From: JACQAI01 sp035507915
GTDB taxonomy: Bacteria > Pseudomonadota > Alphaproteobacteria > Elsterales > Elsteraceae
Direction: 5' to 3'
Length of the DNA: 13,383 nucleotides
NCBI GenBank assembly: GCA_035507915.1
Contig: DATJNS010000174.1
Span: forward strand, 1 to 13,383
The position numbers were made by a program, and so were the translations under genes. Positions 6,316-13,042 of the stretch are shown here, one piece after another. Within the stretch, counting starts at the first letter, position 1; each line of letters starts with the position of its first letter. The notes below the pieces were generated by a model. It searched no databases. It had not been told where the DNA came from and was given only the letters and a program-made list of their open reading frames with translations.

Positions 6316-8496
6316 TCACGCCGACTTCAGATCGTGGTTCTTGAGCGGGATCGAGCGGATGCGCTTGCCGGTCGCCGCGAAGATCGCATTGAGCACGGCG
6401 GGCGCCGCCACGAAGATGGTGGGCTCGCCGACGCCGCCCCAGAAATCGCCGGACGGCATGATGATGACCTCGACCTTGGGCATCTCGTCGATCCGCATCA
6501 CGGGGTAGCTGTCGAAATTCTGCTCGACGATGCGGCCGTCCTTCACCGTGCACTCGCCGTAGAGCAGCGCCGACAGGCCATAGACGAACGAGCCGGCGAT
6601 CTGGCGCTCGATCTGCGCCGGGTTGACGGCGTGGCCGCAGTTGGTCGCCGCGACGATGCGGTGGACCTTGAGGGCGCCCTGCGGGCTCACCGAGACCTCG
6701 GCGCACGCCGCCACGTAGCTGCCGTAGCCCATGTGCTGGGCGAGGCCGCGATGGATGCCCGCCGGCGCCGGCTTGTCCCAGCCGACGCGCTCGGCGACCG
6801 CGTTCAGCACGCCCAGATGCTTCGGATGATCCGCCATCAGCTTGCGGCGGAACGCCAGCGGGTCCTGGCCGACCGCGTGCGCCAGCTCGTCCATGAAGCA
6901 CTCGAGATAGATGGCGTTCTGGTTGTTGTTGACGCCGCGCCAGAAATGCGGCGGCACGTGCGGGTTGCGCATCGCGTGGTCGATCAGCAGGTTCGGGACC
7001 GCATAGCCGAACACGCCTTCGGCCTCGCCCGGGTTGAGGCCCTGGAACACCACCGGATCCTTGCCGTCCTTGAGCACCTGCGGCGCCACGTAGGCGAGGA
7101 TCGACTGGCCGGCGATGCGCATGTGCAGCGCCGTCAGATTGTTGGCCGCGTCGAACCCGCCGGTCAGCTTGCACTGCGTGGTCGGGTGGTAGCGCCCCTG
7201 CGTCATGTCCTCTTCGCGCGACCAGATCAGCTTGATGGGCGTGCCCGGCATCTGCTTGGCGATCGCGATCGCCTGATAGAGCCAGTCGTGCGTGGTGCGC
7301 CGGCCGAAGCCGCCGCCGAGCGGCATCTTGTGGACCTCGCACTTATCGGCGGGCAGGCCGCTCGCCTGCGCGGTCGCCGCCAGCGCGGCGTCGCCGTCCT
7401 GGGTCGCCGCCCACACCTCGCACCGCTCGGGCGTGTAGCGCGCGGTGGCGTTCATCGGCTCCATGGTGGCGTGGTTCTGGTACGGGTAGGCGTAGACCGC
7501 CTCGACCGTCTTGGCGGCCGACGCGAGCGCCGCCTTGACGTCGCCGTGCTCGTTGCCGACGAAGGCTTGCGGCGCGTCGTGGCCGGTTTCGAGGAACGCC
7601 GCGATCGACGCGCTGGTGACGCCGGCGTTCTTGGGGTCGATGTCCCATTCGACCGGCAGCTGGTCGATCGCCTGCTTGGCCTCCCACCAATGCTCCGCGA
7701 CCACCGCGACGGCGTTGTCGCCGACCGGCACGACCTTCTTCACGCCCTTCATGCCCGTCACCTTGGCGGCGTCGAAGCTCTTGAGCTTGCTGCCGAACAC
7801 CGGGCACGCCTTGATGGCGGCGAGCAGCATGCCGGGCTGCTTGACGTCGATGCTGTAGACGTGCGCGCCGACCACCTTGGGCGCCGTGTCGAGCCGCTTC
7901 AGCGGCTTGCCGGCGATCGTCCAGTCCTTCGGGTCCTTGAGCGCGACGCCCTTGGGATCGGGCGGCGTGAGCTTGGCGGCCGCCGCGGCGACCTTGCCGA
8001 ACGTCGTCTTCCGGCCCGAGCCCTTGTGGGTGATCACGCTGTTGGCGGCGCTGCACTCGGCCGCCGGCACCTTCCAGCCGGCCGCCGCCGCCTCGATCAG
8101 CATGGTGCGCGCGGCGGCGCCGCCCTGGCGCACATACTCGTTCGACTCGCGGATGCCGCGCGAGCCCGCGGTGAACATGCGGCCCCACGGCTTGCCGCGC
8201 CGCAGGCTCTCGCCCGGCGTCGGAAACTCGATCGACACCTTCGACCAGTCGCAGCCGAGCTCCTCGGCGAACAGCTGGGCGAGGCCGGTCGCGGTGCCCT
8301 GGCCCATCTCGGAACGCGCGATGCGGATCACCACCGCATCGTCCGGCTTGATGACCGCCCAGGCGGTGACCTCGGGCGCGGCGTCGGCGGCGTCCGCCGC
8401 GCGCGGCAGCAGGTCGAGGCCGAGCGCGAGCCCGCCGCCGGCAGCGGCGGTCGCGATCAGGAAGCCGCGGCGGTTCATGTCGATCATCTGGGTCAT
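6316..8496 (-). CDS. IorB-like molybdopterin-binding subunit of a Tat-exported xanthine dehydrogenase family enzyme
   Basis: The protein has 726 residues and resembles the beta subunit of isoquinoline 1-oxidoreductase and membrane-linked aldehyde dehydrogenases. The N-terminus MTQMIDMNRRGFLIATAAAG carries the twin-arginine motif (Arg9-Arg10) followed by a hydrophobic stretch and alanine-rich ADAADA (about 34-39), which predicts export of the folded cofactor-loaded enzyme to the periplasm. Mo-cofactor contacts include SEMGQGT (62-68), GGGFGRR (394-400), FWRGVNNNQN (518-527) and the catalytic glutamate Glu691 in GVGEP (688-692). This is the usual IorB length. ATG 8496 is chosen because the frame is open further upstream but overlaps iorA, and GGGAGG lies 5-6 nt before this ATG, directly at the iorA stop (11-bp gap). 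No FAD subunit is present, as expected for this class, which passes electrons to cytochromes. No cytochrome c gene is next to it. The substrate is not determinable: N-heterocycles or aldehydes. Confidence 0.93.
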   Translation of the reverse strand: MTQMIDMNRRGFLIATAAAGGGLALGLDLLPRAADAADAAPEVTAWAVIKPDDAVVIRIARSEMGQGTATGLAQLFAEELGCDWSKVSIEFPTPGESLRRGKPWGRMFTAGSRGIRESNEYVRQGGAAARTMLIEAAAAGWKVPAAECSAANSVITHKGSGRKTTFGKVAAAAAKLTPPDPKGVALKDPKDWTIAGKPLKRLDTAPKVVGAHVYSIDVKQPGMLLAAIKACPVFGSKLKSFDAAKVTGMKGVKKVVPVGDNAVAVVAEHWWEAKQAIDQLPVEWDIDPKNAGVTSASIAAFLETGHDAPQAFVGNEHGDVKAALASAAKTVEAVYAYPYQNHATMEPMNATARYTPERCEVWAATQDGDAALAATAQASGLPADKCEVHKMPLGGGFGRRTTHDWLYQAIAIAKQMPGTPIKLIWSREEDMTQGRYHPTTQCKLTGGFDAANNLTALHMRIAGQSILAYVAPQVLKDGKDPVVFQGLNPGEAEGVFGYAVPNLLIDHAMRNPHVPPHFWRGVNNNQNAIYLECFMDELAHAVGQDPLAFRRKLMADHPKHLGVLNAVAERVGWDKPAPAGIHRGLAQHMGYGSYVAACAEVSVSPQGALKVHRIVAATNCGHAVNPAQIERQIAGSFVYGLSALLYGECTVKDGRIVEQNFDSYPVMRIDEMPKVEVIIMPSGDFWGGVGEPTIFVAAPAVLNAIFAATGKRIRSIPLKNHDLKSA

Positions 8497-8507
8497 GGCC
8501 GCCTCCC

Positions 8508-8960
8508 TCACGCCTTGCTGGCGGCGGCGTGGATCGCCGCGCGCACCTGCTGGTAGGTGCCGCAGCGACAGATGTTCGTGATCGTGTCGTCGATGTCGGC
8601 GTCGGTCGGCTTGGGCTTGTCCTTGAGCAGGGCGGCGACCGCCATGATCATGCCGGCCTGGCAGTAGCCGCATTGCGGCACGTCGTGCTCGATCCAGGCC
8701 TGCTGCACCGCGTGCAGGGTGGCGCCGTGCGCCAGGCCCTCGATCGTCGTGACGTGCTTGCCCTCGGCGGCGCTCACCGGCAGCTGGCACGAGCGGATCG
8801 CCTCGCCGTCGACATGCACCGTGCAGGCGCCGCACTGCGCGATGCCGCAGCCGTATTTGGTGCCGGTCAGTCCGATCCACTCCCGGATCACCCACAGGAG
8901 CGGGGTGTCGGGGTCGACGGTGACGTCGTGCACGGTGCCGTTGATGGTCAAGCGGGCCAT
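8508..8960 (-). CDS. IorA-like (2Fe-2S)-binding small subunit
   Basis: The 150-residue protein carries two [2Fe-2S] clusters and passes electrons from the molybdenum subunit. The plant-ferredoxin-like N-terminal cluster is ligated by Cys38, Cys43, Cys46 and Cys58 (YGCGIAQCGACTVHVDG followed by SC). The C-terminal helical domain has Cys97, Cys100, Cys131 and Cys133 (PQCGYCQAGM and NICRCGTY). All eight ligands of the family are present. Length and motifs match IorA, CoxS and related subunits, and the coupling to an IorB-type large subunit makes IorA the best comparison. The protein has no signal peptide and would be carried through the Tat system by its partner. Start ATG 8960 has GAGG upstream, and a good promoter candidate (TTGACC-17-TTCAAT) lies about 48 bp before it. 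It is the first gene of iorA-iorB-SDR. Confidence 0.95.
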   Translation of the reverse strand: MARLTINGTVHDVTVDPDTPLLWVIREWIGLTGTKYGCGIAQCGACTVHVDGEAIRSCQLPVSAAEGKHVTTIEGLAHGATLHAVQQAWIEHDVPQCGYCQAGMIMAVAALLKDKPKPTDADIDDTITNICRCGTYQQVRAAIHAAASKA

Positions 8961-9007
8961 GGCGAACCTCGCGGAAACGAGAAGACCGACGGGGAGGGGA
9001 TCGGGCG

Positions 9008-9036
9008 ATTGAAGGCCCCGCGCCCCGCTCGGTCAA
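9008..9036 (-). promoter_or_regulatory. Candidate promoter for the iorA-iorB-SDR operon
   Basis: Read on the minus strand, TTGACC (9036-9031) and TTCAAT (9013-9008) are separated by exactly 17 bp. They match the sigma-70 consensus at 5/6 and 4/6 positions. The -10 box is about 48 bp before the iorA start, a normal leader length. This is pattern-based only. Confidence 0.5.
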
Positions 9037-9045
9037 GCCGGACGG

Positions 9046-9075
9046 CCGACGCCGGCACGGTACCCTCCCTATAAG
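9046..9075 (+). promoter_or_regulatory. Candidate promoter for the HyuAB gene
   Basis: TATAAG (9070-9075) is a 5/6 -10 match and is conspicuous in this GC-rich sequence. CCGACG (9046-9051) is a 4/6 -35 match, 18 bp upstream. Transcription would start near 9082, giving a leader of about 220 nt before the preferred start at 9302. Confidence 0.4.
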
Positions 9076-9076
9076 A

Positions 9077-9101
9077 GCAGGCCCAATGCAGGCCCCCCTG
9101 C
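9077..9101 (+). repeat. Direct repeat and small hairpin at the presumed transcription start
   Basis: GCAGGCCC occurs at 9077-9084 and again at 9088-9095, a period of 11 bp (about one helical turn). The second copy also forms a stem, GCAGG (9088-9092) / CCTGC (9097-9101). Just 3' of TATAAG, this is a possible repressor site or a start-proximal hairpin. There is no direct evidence of binding. Confidence 0.3.
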
Positions 9102-9152
9102 CCGCGGCCAACCAGCACCGTCGCGCGATTCCGCGGATCGATCATCAAGCCC

Positions 9153-9186
9153 GTCATGCCGATCGGTTTCGCAGATCTTGCATGAC
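9153..9186 (+). promoter_or_regulatory. Extended stem-loop in the HyuAB leader (operator or RNA element)
   Basis: GTCATGC (9153-9159) is the exact inverse of GCATGAC (9180-9186). Inside it GATC (9161-9164) pairs with GATC (9174-9177). The result is an 11-bp stem with one small internal loop (C against TT) and a 9-nt apical loop. The outer arms are 27 bp apart start to start. It ends 115 bp before the HyuAB start. In DNA it could be a dyad operator, in RNA a leader hairpin. No U-run follows, so it is not a simple attenuator. Nothing in it matches a riboswitch class I recognise. Confidence 0.5.
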
Positions 9187-9301
9187 ACGAGCAGGGGCTG
9201 CTGATGTCGCTGGACCGCGGCGGCGCTTGACGGCGGCGCGGCGGCCAACCCACATAGCGGATCGCCTCCCGAACCCTGGCCGCGTCCCCGCCCGTCACCC
9301 C

Positions 9302-12300
9302 ATGGCTCTGCACGAACATCCGCGCGGCTGGCAGTTCTGGGTCGATCGCGGCGGCACCTTCACGGACATCGTGGCGCGGCCGCCCGACGGCTCGCTGGTC
9401 ACCTGCAAGCTGCTGTCCGAGGCGCCCGAGCGCTACCGCGACGCCGTGCTCGCCGGCATCCGGCGGCTGCTCGGCCTGGCGCCGGACGCCGCGATCCCGG
9501 CCGACGCCATCGAGGCCGTCAAGCTCGGCACCACGGTGGCGACCAACGCGCTGCTCGAGCGCACCGGCGCGCGCACCGTGCTGGCGATCACGCGCGGCTT
9601 CGGCGACGCGCTGCGCATCGCCTACCAGGACCGCCCGAAGCTGTTCGAGCTCGACATCAAGCTGCCCGAGATGCTCTACGAGCGCGTCGTCGAGATCGAC
9701 GAGCGCCACGCCGCCGACGGTCGCGTGCTGACGCCGCTCGACCTCGCGACCTGCCGGCCGGCGCTCGCGGCGGCGCGGCGCGACGGCATCGCCGCCATCG
9801 CGATCGTGCTGATGCACGGCTACCGCTATCCGGCGCACGAGACGGCGCTGGCGGCGCTCGCCGCCGAGCTCGGCTTCACGCAGATCTCGGTGTCCCACAA
9901 GTTGAGCCCGCTCATGAAGCTGGTCGGGCGCGGCGACACCACCGTGGTCGACGCCTATCTGTCGCCGATCCTGCGCCGCTACATCGACGGCGTGGCGCGC
10001 GAGCTCGGCGGCGCGCGCCTGCTCGTTATGCAGTCGAACGGCGGACTCGCCGACGCGCCGCGCATCCAGGGCAAGGACAGCATCCTGTCGGGCCCGGCGG
10101 GCGGCGTGGTCGGCGCGGTCGAGACCAGCCGCGCCGCCGGCTTCGAGCGCCTGATCGGCTTCGACATGGGCGGCACCTCGACCGACGTGTCGCATTTCGC
10201 GGGCCATTACGAGCGCGCCTTCGAGACGCGCGTCGCCGGCGTGCGGCTGCGCTCGCCGATCATGCAGATCAACACGGTGGCGGCCGGCGGCGGCTCGATC
10301 CTGGCGTTCGACGGTCGGCGCTTCCGGGTCGGACCGGAGTCGGCGGGCGCCAATCCCGGGCCGGCGAGCTACGGCAAGGGCGGCCCGCTGACCGTGACCG
10401 ACGCCAACCTGATGGTCGGCCGGCTGCATCCCGGCTTCTTCCCGCGCCTGTTCGGGCCCGCCGGCGACCAACCGCTCGACGGCGCCGCGGTCGCGGCGAA
10501 GTTCGCCGATCTGGCGCGCGCGGCCGGCCGCAGCGCCGAGGAGGTCGCCGACGGCTTCCTGCGCGTCGCCAACGAGAACATGGCCAACGCCATCAAGGAG
10601 ATCTCGGTGCAGCGCGGCTACGACGTGACCGAGTACGCGCTGTGCGCGTTCGGCGGCGCCGGCGGCCAGCACGCCTGCGCGGTCGCCGACCATCTCGGCA
10701 TGCGGACGATCTTCATCCATCCGCTGGCCGGCGTGCTGTCGGCGCTCGGCATCGGGCTCGCCGATTGCCGCGTGCTGCGCGAGGCCGCGATCGAGATGCC
10801 GCTCGACGACGCCGCGCTCGCCGAGGCACGCACGCGGCTGGTCGAGCTCACCACCGACGCCGAGCGCGAGCTCGCCGCCGACGGCGTGCCCGCCGCGCGC
10901 ATGACCGCGAACGCGACCCTGCACGTGCGCTACGAGGGCACCGACACGGCGCTCGGCGTGCCCTTCGCATCGGCGCGCGACGACGCGGCCGCGGTCGCCG
11001 AGGGGTTCGCCGCCGCGCACCGCCAGCGCTACGGCTTCGTCGTGCCCGACAAGCGCCCGGTGATCGAGATGGTCGCGCTCGAGCTGGTCGGCGCCATGGA
11101 CCGGCCGCCCGAGCCGGCGGCGCCGACGCGCGATCCGGCCGAGCCGACGCTCGCGCCGCGCGCCCAGACCACGCTGTTCAGCGCCGGCCGCCGCCACGCG
11201 ACGGCGGTCTATCATCGCGACGAATTGCGCGCCGGCGACCACATCGACGGTGCGGCGATGATCATCGAGCCGACCGGCACCGTGATCGTCGAGCCCGACT
11301 GGCGCGCCACCGTGACGGACGGCGGCGCCCTGGTGCTGACGCGCACGCGCGAGGCGCAACGCGCCCACGCGGTCGGCACGACGGTCGATCCCGTGATGCT
11401 CGAGGTGTTCAACAACCTCTTCATGTCGATCGCCGAGCAGATGGGCGCCACGCTCGAGAACACCAGCTACTCGGTCAACATCAAGGAGCGGCTCGACTTC
11501 TCCTGCGCGCTGTTCGACGACGACGGCGAGCTGGTCGCCAACGCGCCGCACATCCCGGTGCATCTGGGCTCGATGAGCGACAGCGTGCAGTCGGTGCTGC
11601 GCGTCCACGCCGGCAAGATCCGGCCCGGCACGGTCTACGTCGTCAACGCGCCCTACAACGGCGGCACCCACCTGCCCGACGTCACCGTGGTGACGCCGGT
11701 GTTCCTCGGCGCTTCGAGGTCCGGCGCCGCGAGCGCCAAGCCCCATTTCTGGGTGGCGTCGCGCGGCCATCACGCCGACATCGGCGGCACGACGCCGGGC
11801 TCGATGCCGCCCGACAGCCGCACCGTCGAGGAGGAGGGCGTGCTGTTCGACAACGTCGTCCTGGTCGAGGACGGCCGGCTGCGCGAGACCGAGATCCGCG
11901 CGCTGCTGGCCTCGGCGCGCTATCCGGCGCGCAATCCCGACCAGAACATGGCCGATCTCAAGGCGCAGATCGCCGCCAACGAGCGCGGCGTGCGCGAGCT
12001 CCAGACCGTGGTCGGCGCCTACGGGCTCGACGTCGTGCTGGCCTACATGCGCCACGTCAAGGCGAACGCCGAGGAGCAGGTGCGCCGCGTCATCGAGGCG
12101 CTCAAGGACGGCAGCTTCGCGTGCGAGATGGACGACGGCAGCGTCATCAAGGTCGCGATCACGATCGATCGCGCGCGCCGCGCCGCGCGGCTCGACTTCG
12201 CCGGCACCTCGGCGCAGCGCCCGAACAACTTCAACGCGCCGAGCTCGGTGTGCCGCTCGGCGGTGCTCTACGTGTTCCGCACCCTGGTGGCCGACGACAT

Positions 12301-12931
12301 CCCGCTCAACGCCGGCTGCCTCAAGCCGCTCGACATCGTCATCCCCGAGGGCTCGATGCTGAACCCGCGCTATCCGGCGGCGGTGGTCGCCGGCAACGTC
12401 GAGACCAGCCAGGCGGTGACCGACACGCTCTACGGCGCGCTCGGCGTGCTCGCGGCCGGCCAGGGCACGATGAACAACTTCACCTTCGGCGATGCGCGCT
12501 ACCAGTACTACGAGACCCTGGCCGGCGGCGCCGGCGCCGGGCCCGACCACGACGGCGCCTCGGCGGTGCAGATCAACATGACGAACTCGCGCCTGACCGA
12601 CCCCGAGGTGCTCGAATGGCGCTTCCCGGTCGTGCTCGAAAACTTTGCGATCCGGCGCGGCAGCGGCGGCGCGGGCCGCCACCGCGGCGGCGACGGGGTG
12701 GTGCGCCGGGTGCGCTTCGAGGTGCCGATGACCGCCGCGATCCTGGCCAACCGGCGGCGCGTCGCGCCGTTCGGCCTGGCCGGCGGGCAACCCGGTCTGG
12801 CCGGCGAGAACCATGTCGAGCGGTGCGACGGCCGCATCGAGCGCTTCGGCGCGACCCACCGAATCGAGGTCGGCCCGGGCGACGTGTTCGAGATCGCGAC
12901 CCCGGGCGGGGGCGGTTTCGGGCCGCCCTGA
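9302..12931 (+). CDS. Fused hydantoinase A/B (5-oxoprolinase superfamily) ATP-dependent amidohydrolase
   Basis: This 1209-residue protein joins HyuA and HyuB in one chain, as in 5-oxoprolinase. The N-terminal HyuA half (about 1-690) has the actin-like nucleotide motifs VDRGGTFTDIV (14-24) and GFDMGGTSTDVSHF (286-299), TVATNALLERTG (78-89), MQSNGG (243-248) and GAGGQHA (452-458). The HyuB half (about 695-1209) opens with VDPVMLEVFNNLF and contains ENTSYSVNIKERLDFSCALF, NAPYNGGTHLPDVT, SRGHHADIGGTTPGSMPP, and the typical tail TPGGGGFGPP. Members hydrolyse cyclic amides or imides (5-oxoproline, hydantoins, caprolactam) or carboxylate ketones with ATP, in the cytoplasm. Length alone suggests the 5-oxoprolinase type but does not fix the substrate. 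ATG 9302 is chosen because homology starts immediately (WQFWVDRGG). The frame is open to ATG 9086, but that part has low third-base GC and no family resemblance. No clear Shine-Dalgarno precedes 9302, which is unusual here. It is divergent from iorAB. Confidence 0.95.
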   Translation: MALHEHPRGWQFWVDRGGTFTDIVARPPDGSLVTCKLLSEAPERYRDAVLAGIRRLLGLAPDAAIPADAIEAVKLGTTVATNALLERTGARTVLAITRGFGDALRIAYQDRPKLFELDIKLPEMLYERVVEIDERHAADGRVLTPLDLATCRPALAAARRDGIAAIAIVLMHGYRYPAHETALAALAAELGFTQISVSHKLSPLMKLVGRGDTTVVDAYLSPILRRYIDGVARELGGARLLVMQSNGGLADAPRIQGKDSILSGPAGGVVGAVETSRAAGFERLIGFDMGGTSTDVSHFAGHYERAFETRVAGVRLRSPIMQINTVAAGGGSILAFDGRRFRVGPESAGANPGPASYGKGGPLTVTDANLMVGRLHPGFFPRLFGPAGDQPLDGAAVAAKFADLARAAGRSAEEVADGFLRVANENMANAIKEISVQRGYDVTEYALCAFGGAGGQHACAVADHLGMRTIFIHPLAGVLSALGIGLADCRVLREAAIEMPLDDAALAEARTRLVELTTDAERELAADGVPAARMTANATLHVRYEGTDTALGVPFASARDDAAAVAEGFAAAHRQRYGFVVPDKRPVIEMVALELVGAMDRPPEPAAPTRDPAEPTLAPRAQTTLFSAGRRHATAVYHRDELRAGDHIDGAAMIIEPTGTVIVEPDWRATVTDGGALVLTRTREAQRAHAVGTTVDPVMLEVFNNLFMSIAEQMGATLENTSYSVNIKERLDFSCALFDDDGELVANAPHIPVHLGSMSDSVQSVLRVHAGKIRPGTVYVVNAPYNGGTHLPDVTVVTPVFLGASRSGAASAKPHFWVASRGHHADIGGTTPGSMPPDSRTVEEEGVLFDNVVLVEDGRLRETEIRALLASARYPARNPDQNMADLKAQIAANERGVRELQTVVGAYGLDVVLAYMRHVKANAEEQVRRVIEALKDGSFACEMDDGSVIKVAITIDRARRAARLDFAGTSAQRPNNFNAPSSVCRSAVLYVFRTLVADDIPLNAGCLKPLDIVIPEGSMLNPRYPAAVVAGNVETSQAVTDTLYGALGVLAAGQGTMNNFTFGDARYQYYETLAGGAGAGPDHDGASAVQINMTNSRLTDPEVLEWRFPVVLENFAIRRGSGGAGRHRGGDGVVRRVRFEVPMTAAILANRRRVAPFGLAGGQPGLAGENHVERCDGRIERFGATHRIEVGPGDVFEIATPGGGGFGPP

Positions 12932-12937
12932 CGGTAG

Positions 12938-12977
12938 CGTGATCCCGGCGCCCAGCCGTCCAACATCACGTTTTGTT
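12938..12977 (+). terminator. Terminator candidate after the HyuAB gene
   Basis: CGTGAT (12938-12943) is the exact inverse of ATCACG (12965-12970), with a 21-nt GC-rich loop that can pair further. It is followed at once by TTTTGTT (12971-12977). It begins 7 bp after the stop codon. The stem is short and the loop large, but the T-tract is rare in this sequence and well placed. Confidence 0.45.
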
Positions 12978-13033
12978 GACGGGTGTAGGTAATTTTAACC
13001 AATTTAGGCTAGGTTATCGGGGCATTTTGGGGG
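12976..13033 (+). promoter_or_regulatory. AT-rich promoter region of the cNMP-binding protein gene
   Basis: About 50 bp (12971-13018) are far richer in A/T than the surroundings. The stretch includes TTGACG (12976-12981), TAACC (12996-13000) and its inverse GGTTA (13012-13016), and GGTTAT (13012-13017) as a possible -10. The spacing between TTGACG and the best -10 is not standard, so the exact boxes are uncertain. GGGGG (13029-13033) may be the Shine-Dalgarno for GTG 13043. Confidence 0.35.
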
Positions 13034-13042
13034 TCCCCGTCC

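Larger units (their letters stand above)
8961..9301. other. Divergent intergenic region between iorA and the HyuAB gene
   Basis: This 341-bp region has no convincing gene. It holds a minus-strand promoter candidate (9008-9036), a plus-strand promoter candidate (9046-9075), a direct repeat with a small hairpin (9077-9101), and a strong stem-loop (9153-9186). It also has an isolated TTGACG (9227-9232) that could be a -35 box, but with a poor -10 (CATAGC at 9253, spacing 20). The plus-strand HyuAB frame is open back to ATG 9086, but third-base GC there is clearly lower than in the gene, so it is probably untranslated leader. Confidence 0.6.

Noticed and set aside
6028..8556. An 842-codon plus-strand frame opposite iorB and the SDR
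   Set aside because: Same antisense artefact: repetitive Arg/Leu/Asp/His composition, no recognisable fold, and the opposite strand encodes well-supported proteins.
8948..12859. A 1303-codon open frame on the minus strand opposite the HyuAB gene
   Set aside because: Its product is dominated by Arg, Ala, Gly, His and Asp runs with no domain, and it is antisense to a gene with clear motifs. Long antisense frames are usual in GC-rich genes with strong third-base bias.
10642..12942. A 766-codon plus-strand frame overlapping HyuAB in another phase
   Set aside because: Arg-rich out-of-frame translation of a gene with intact HyuB motifs in the main frame.
12993..13010. Possible CtrA site (TTAA-N7-TTAA) before the cNMP gene
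   Set aside because: One TTAA is present (12995-12998), but the second half-site at the right distance reads AGGC.
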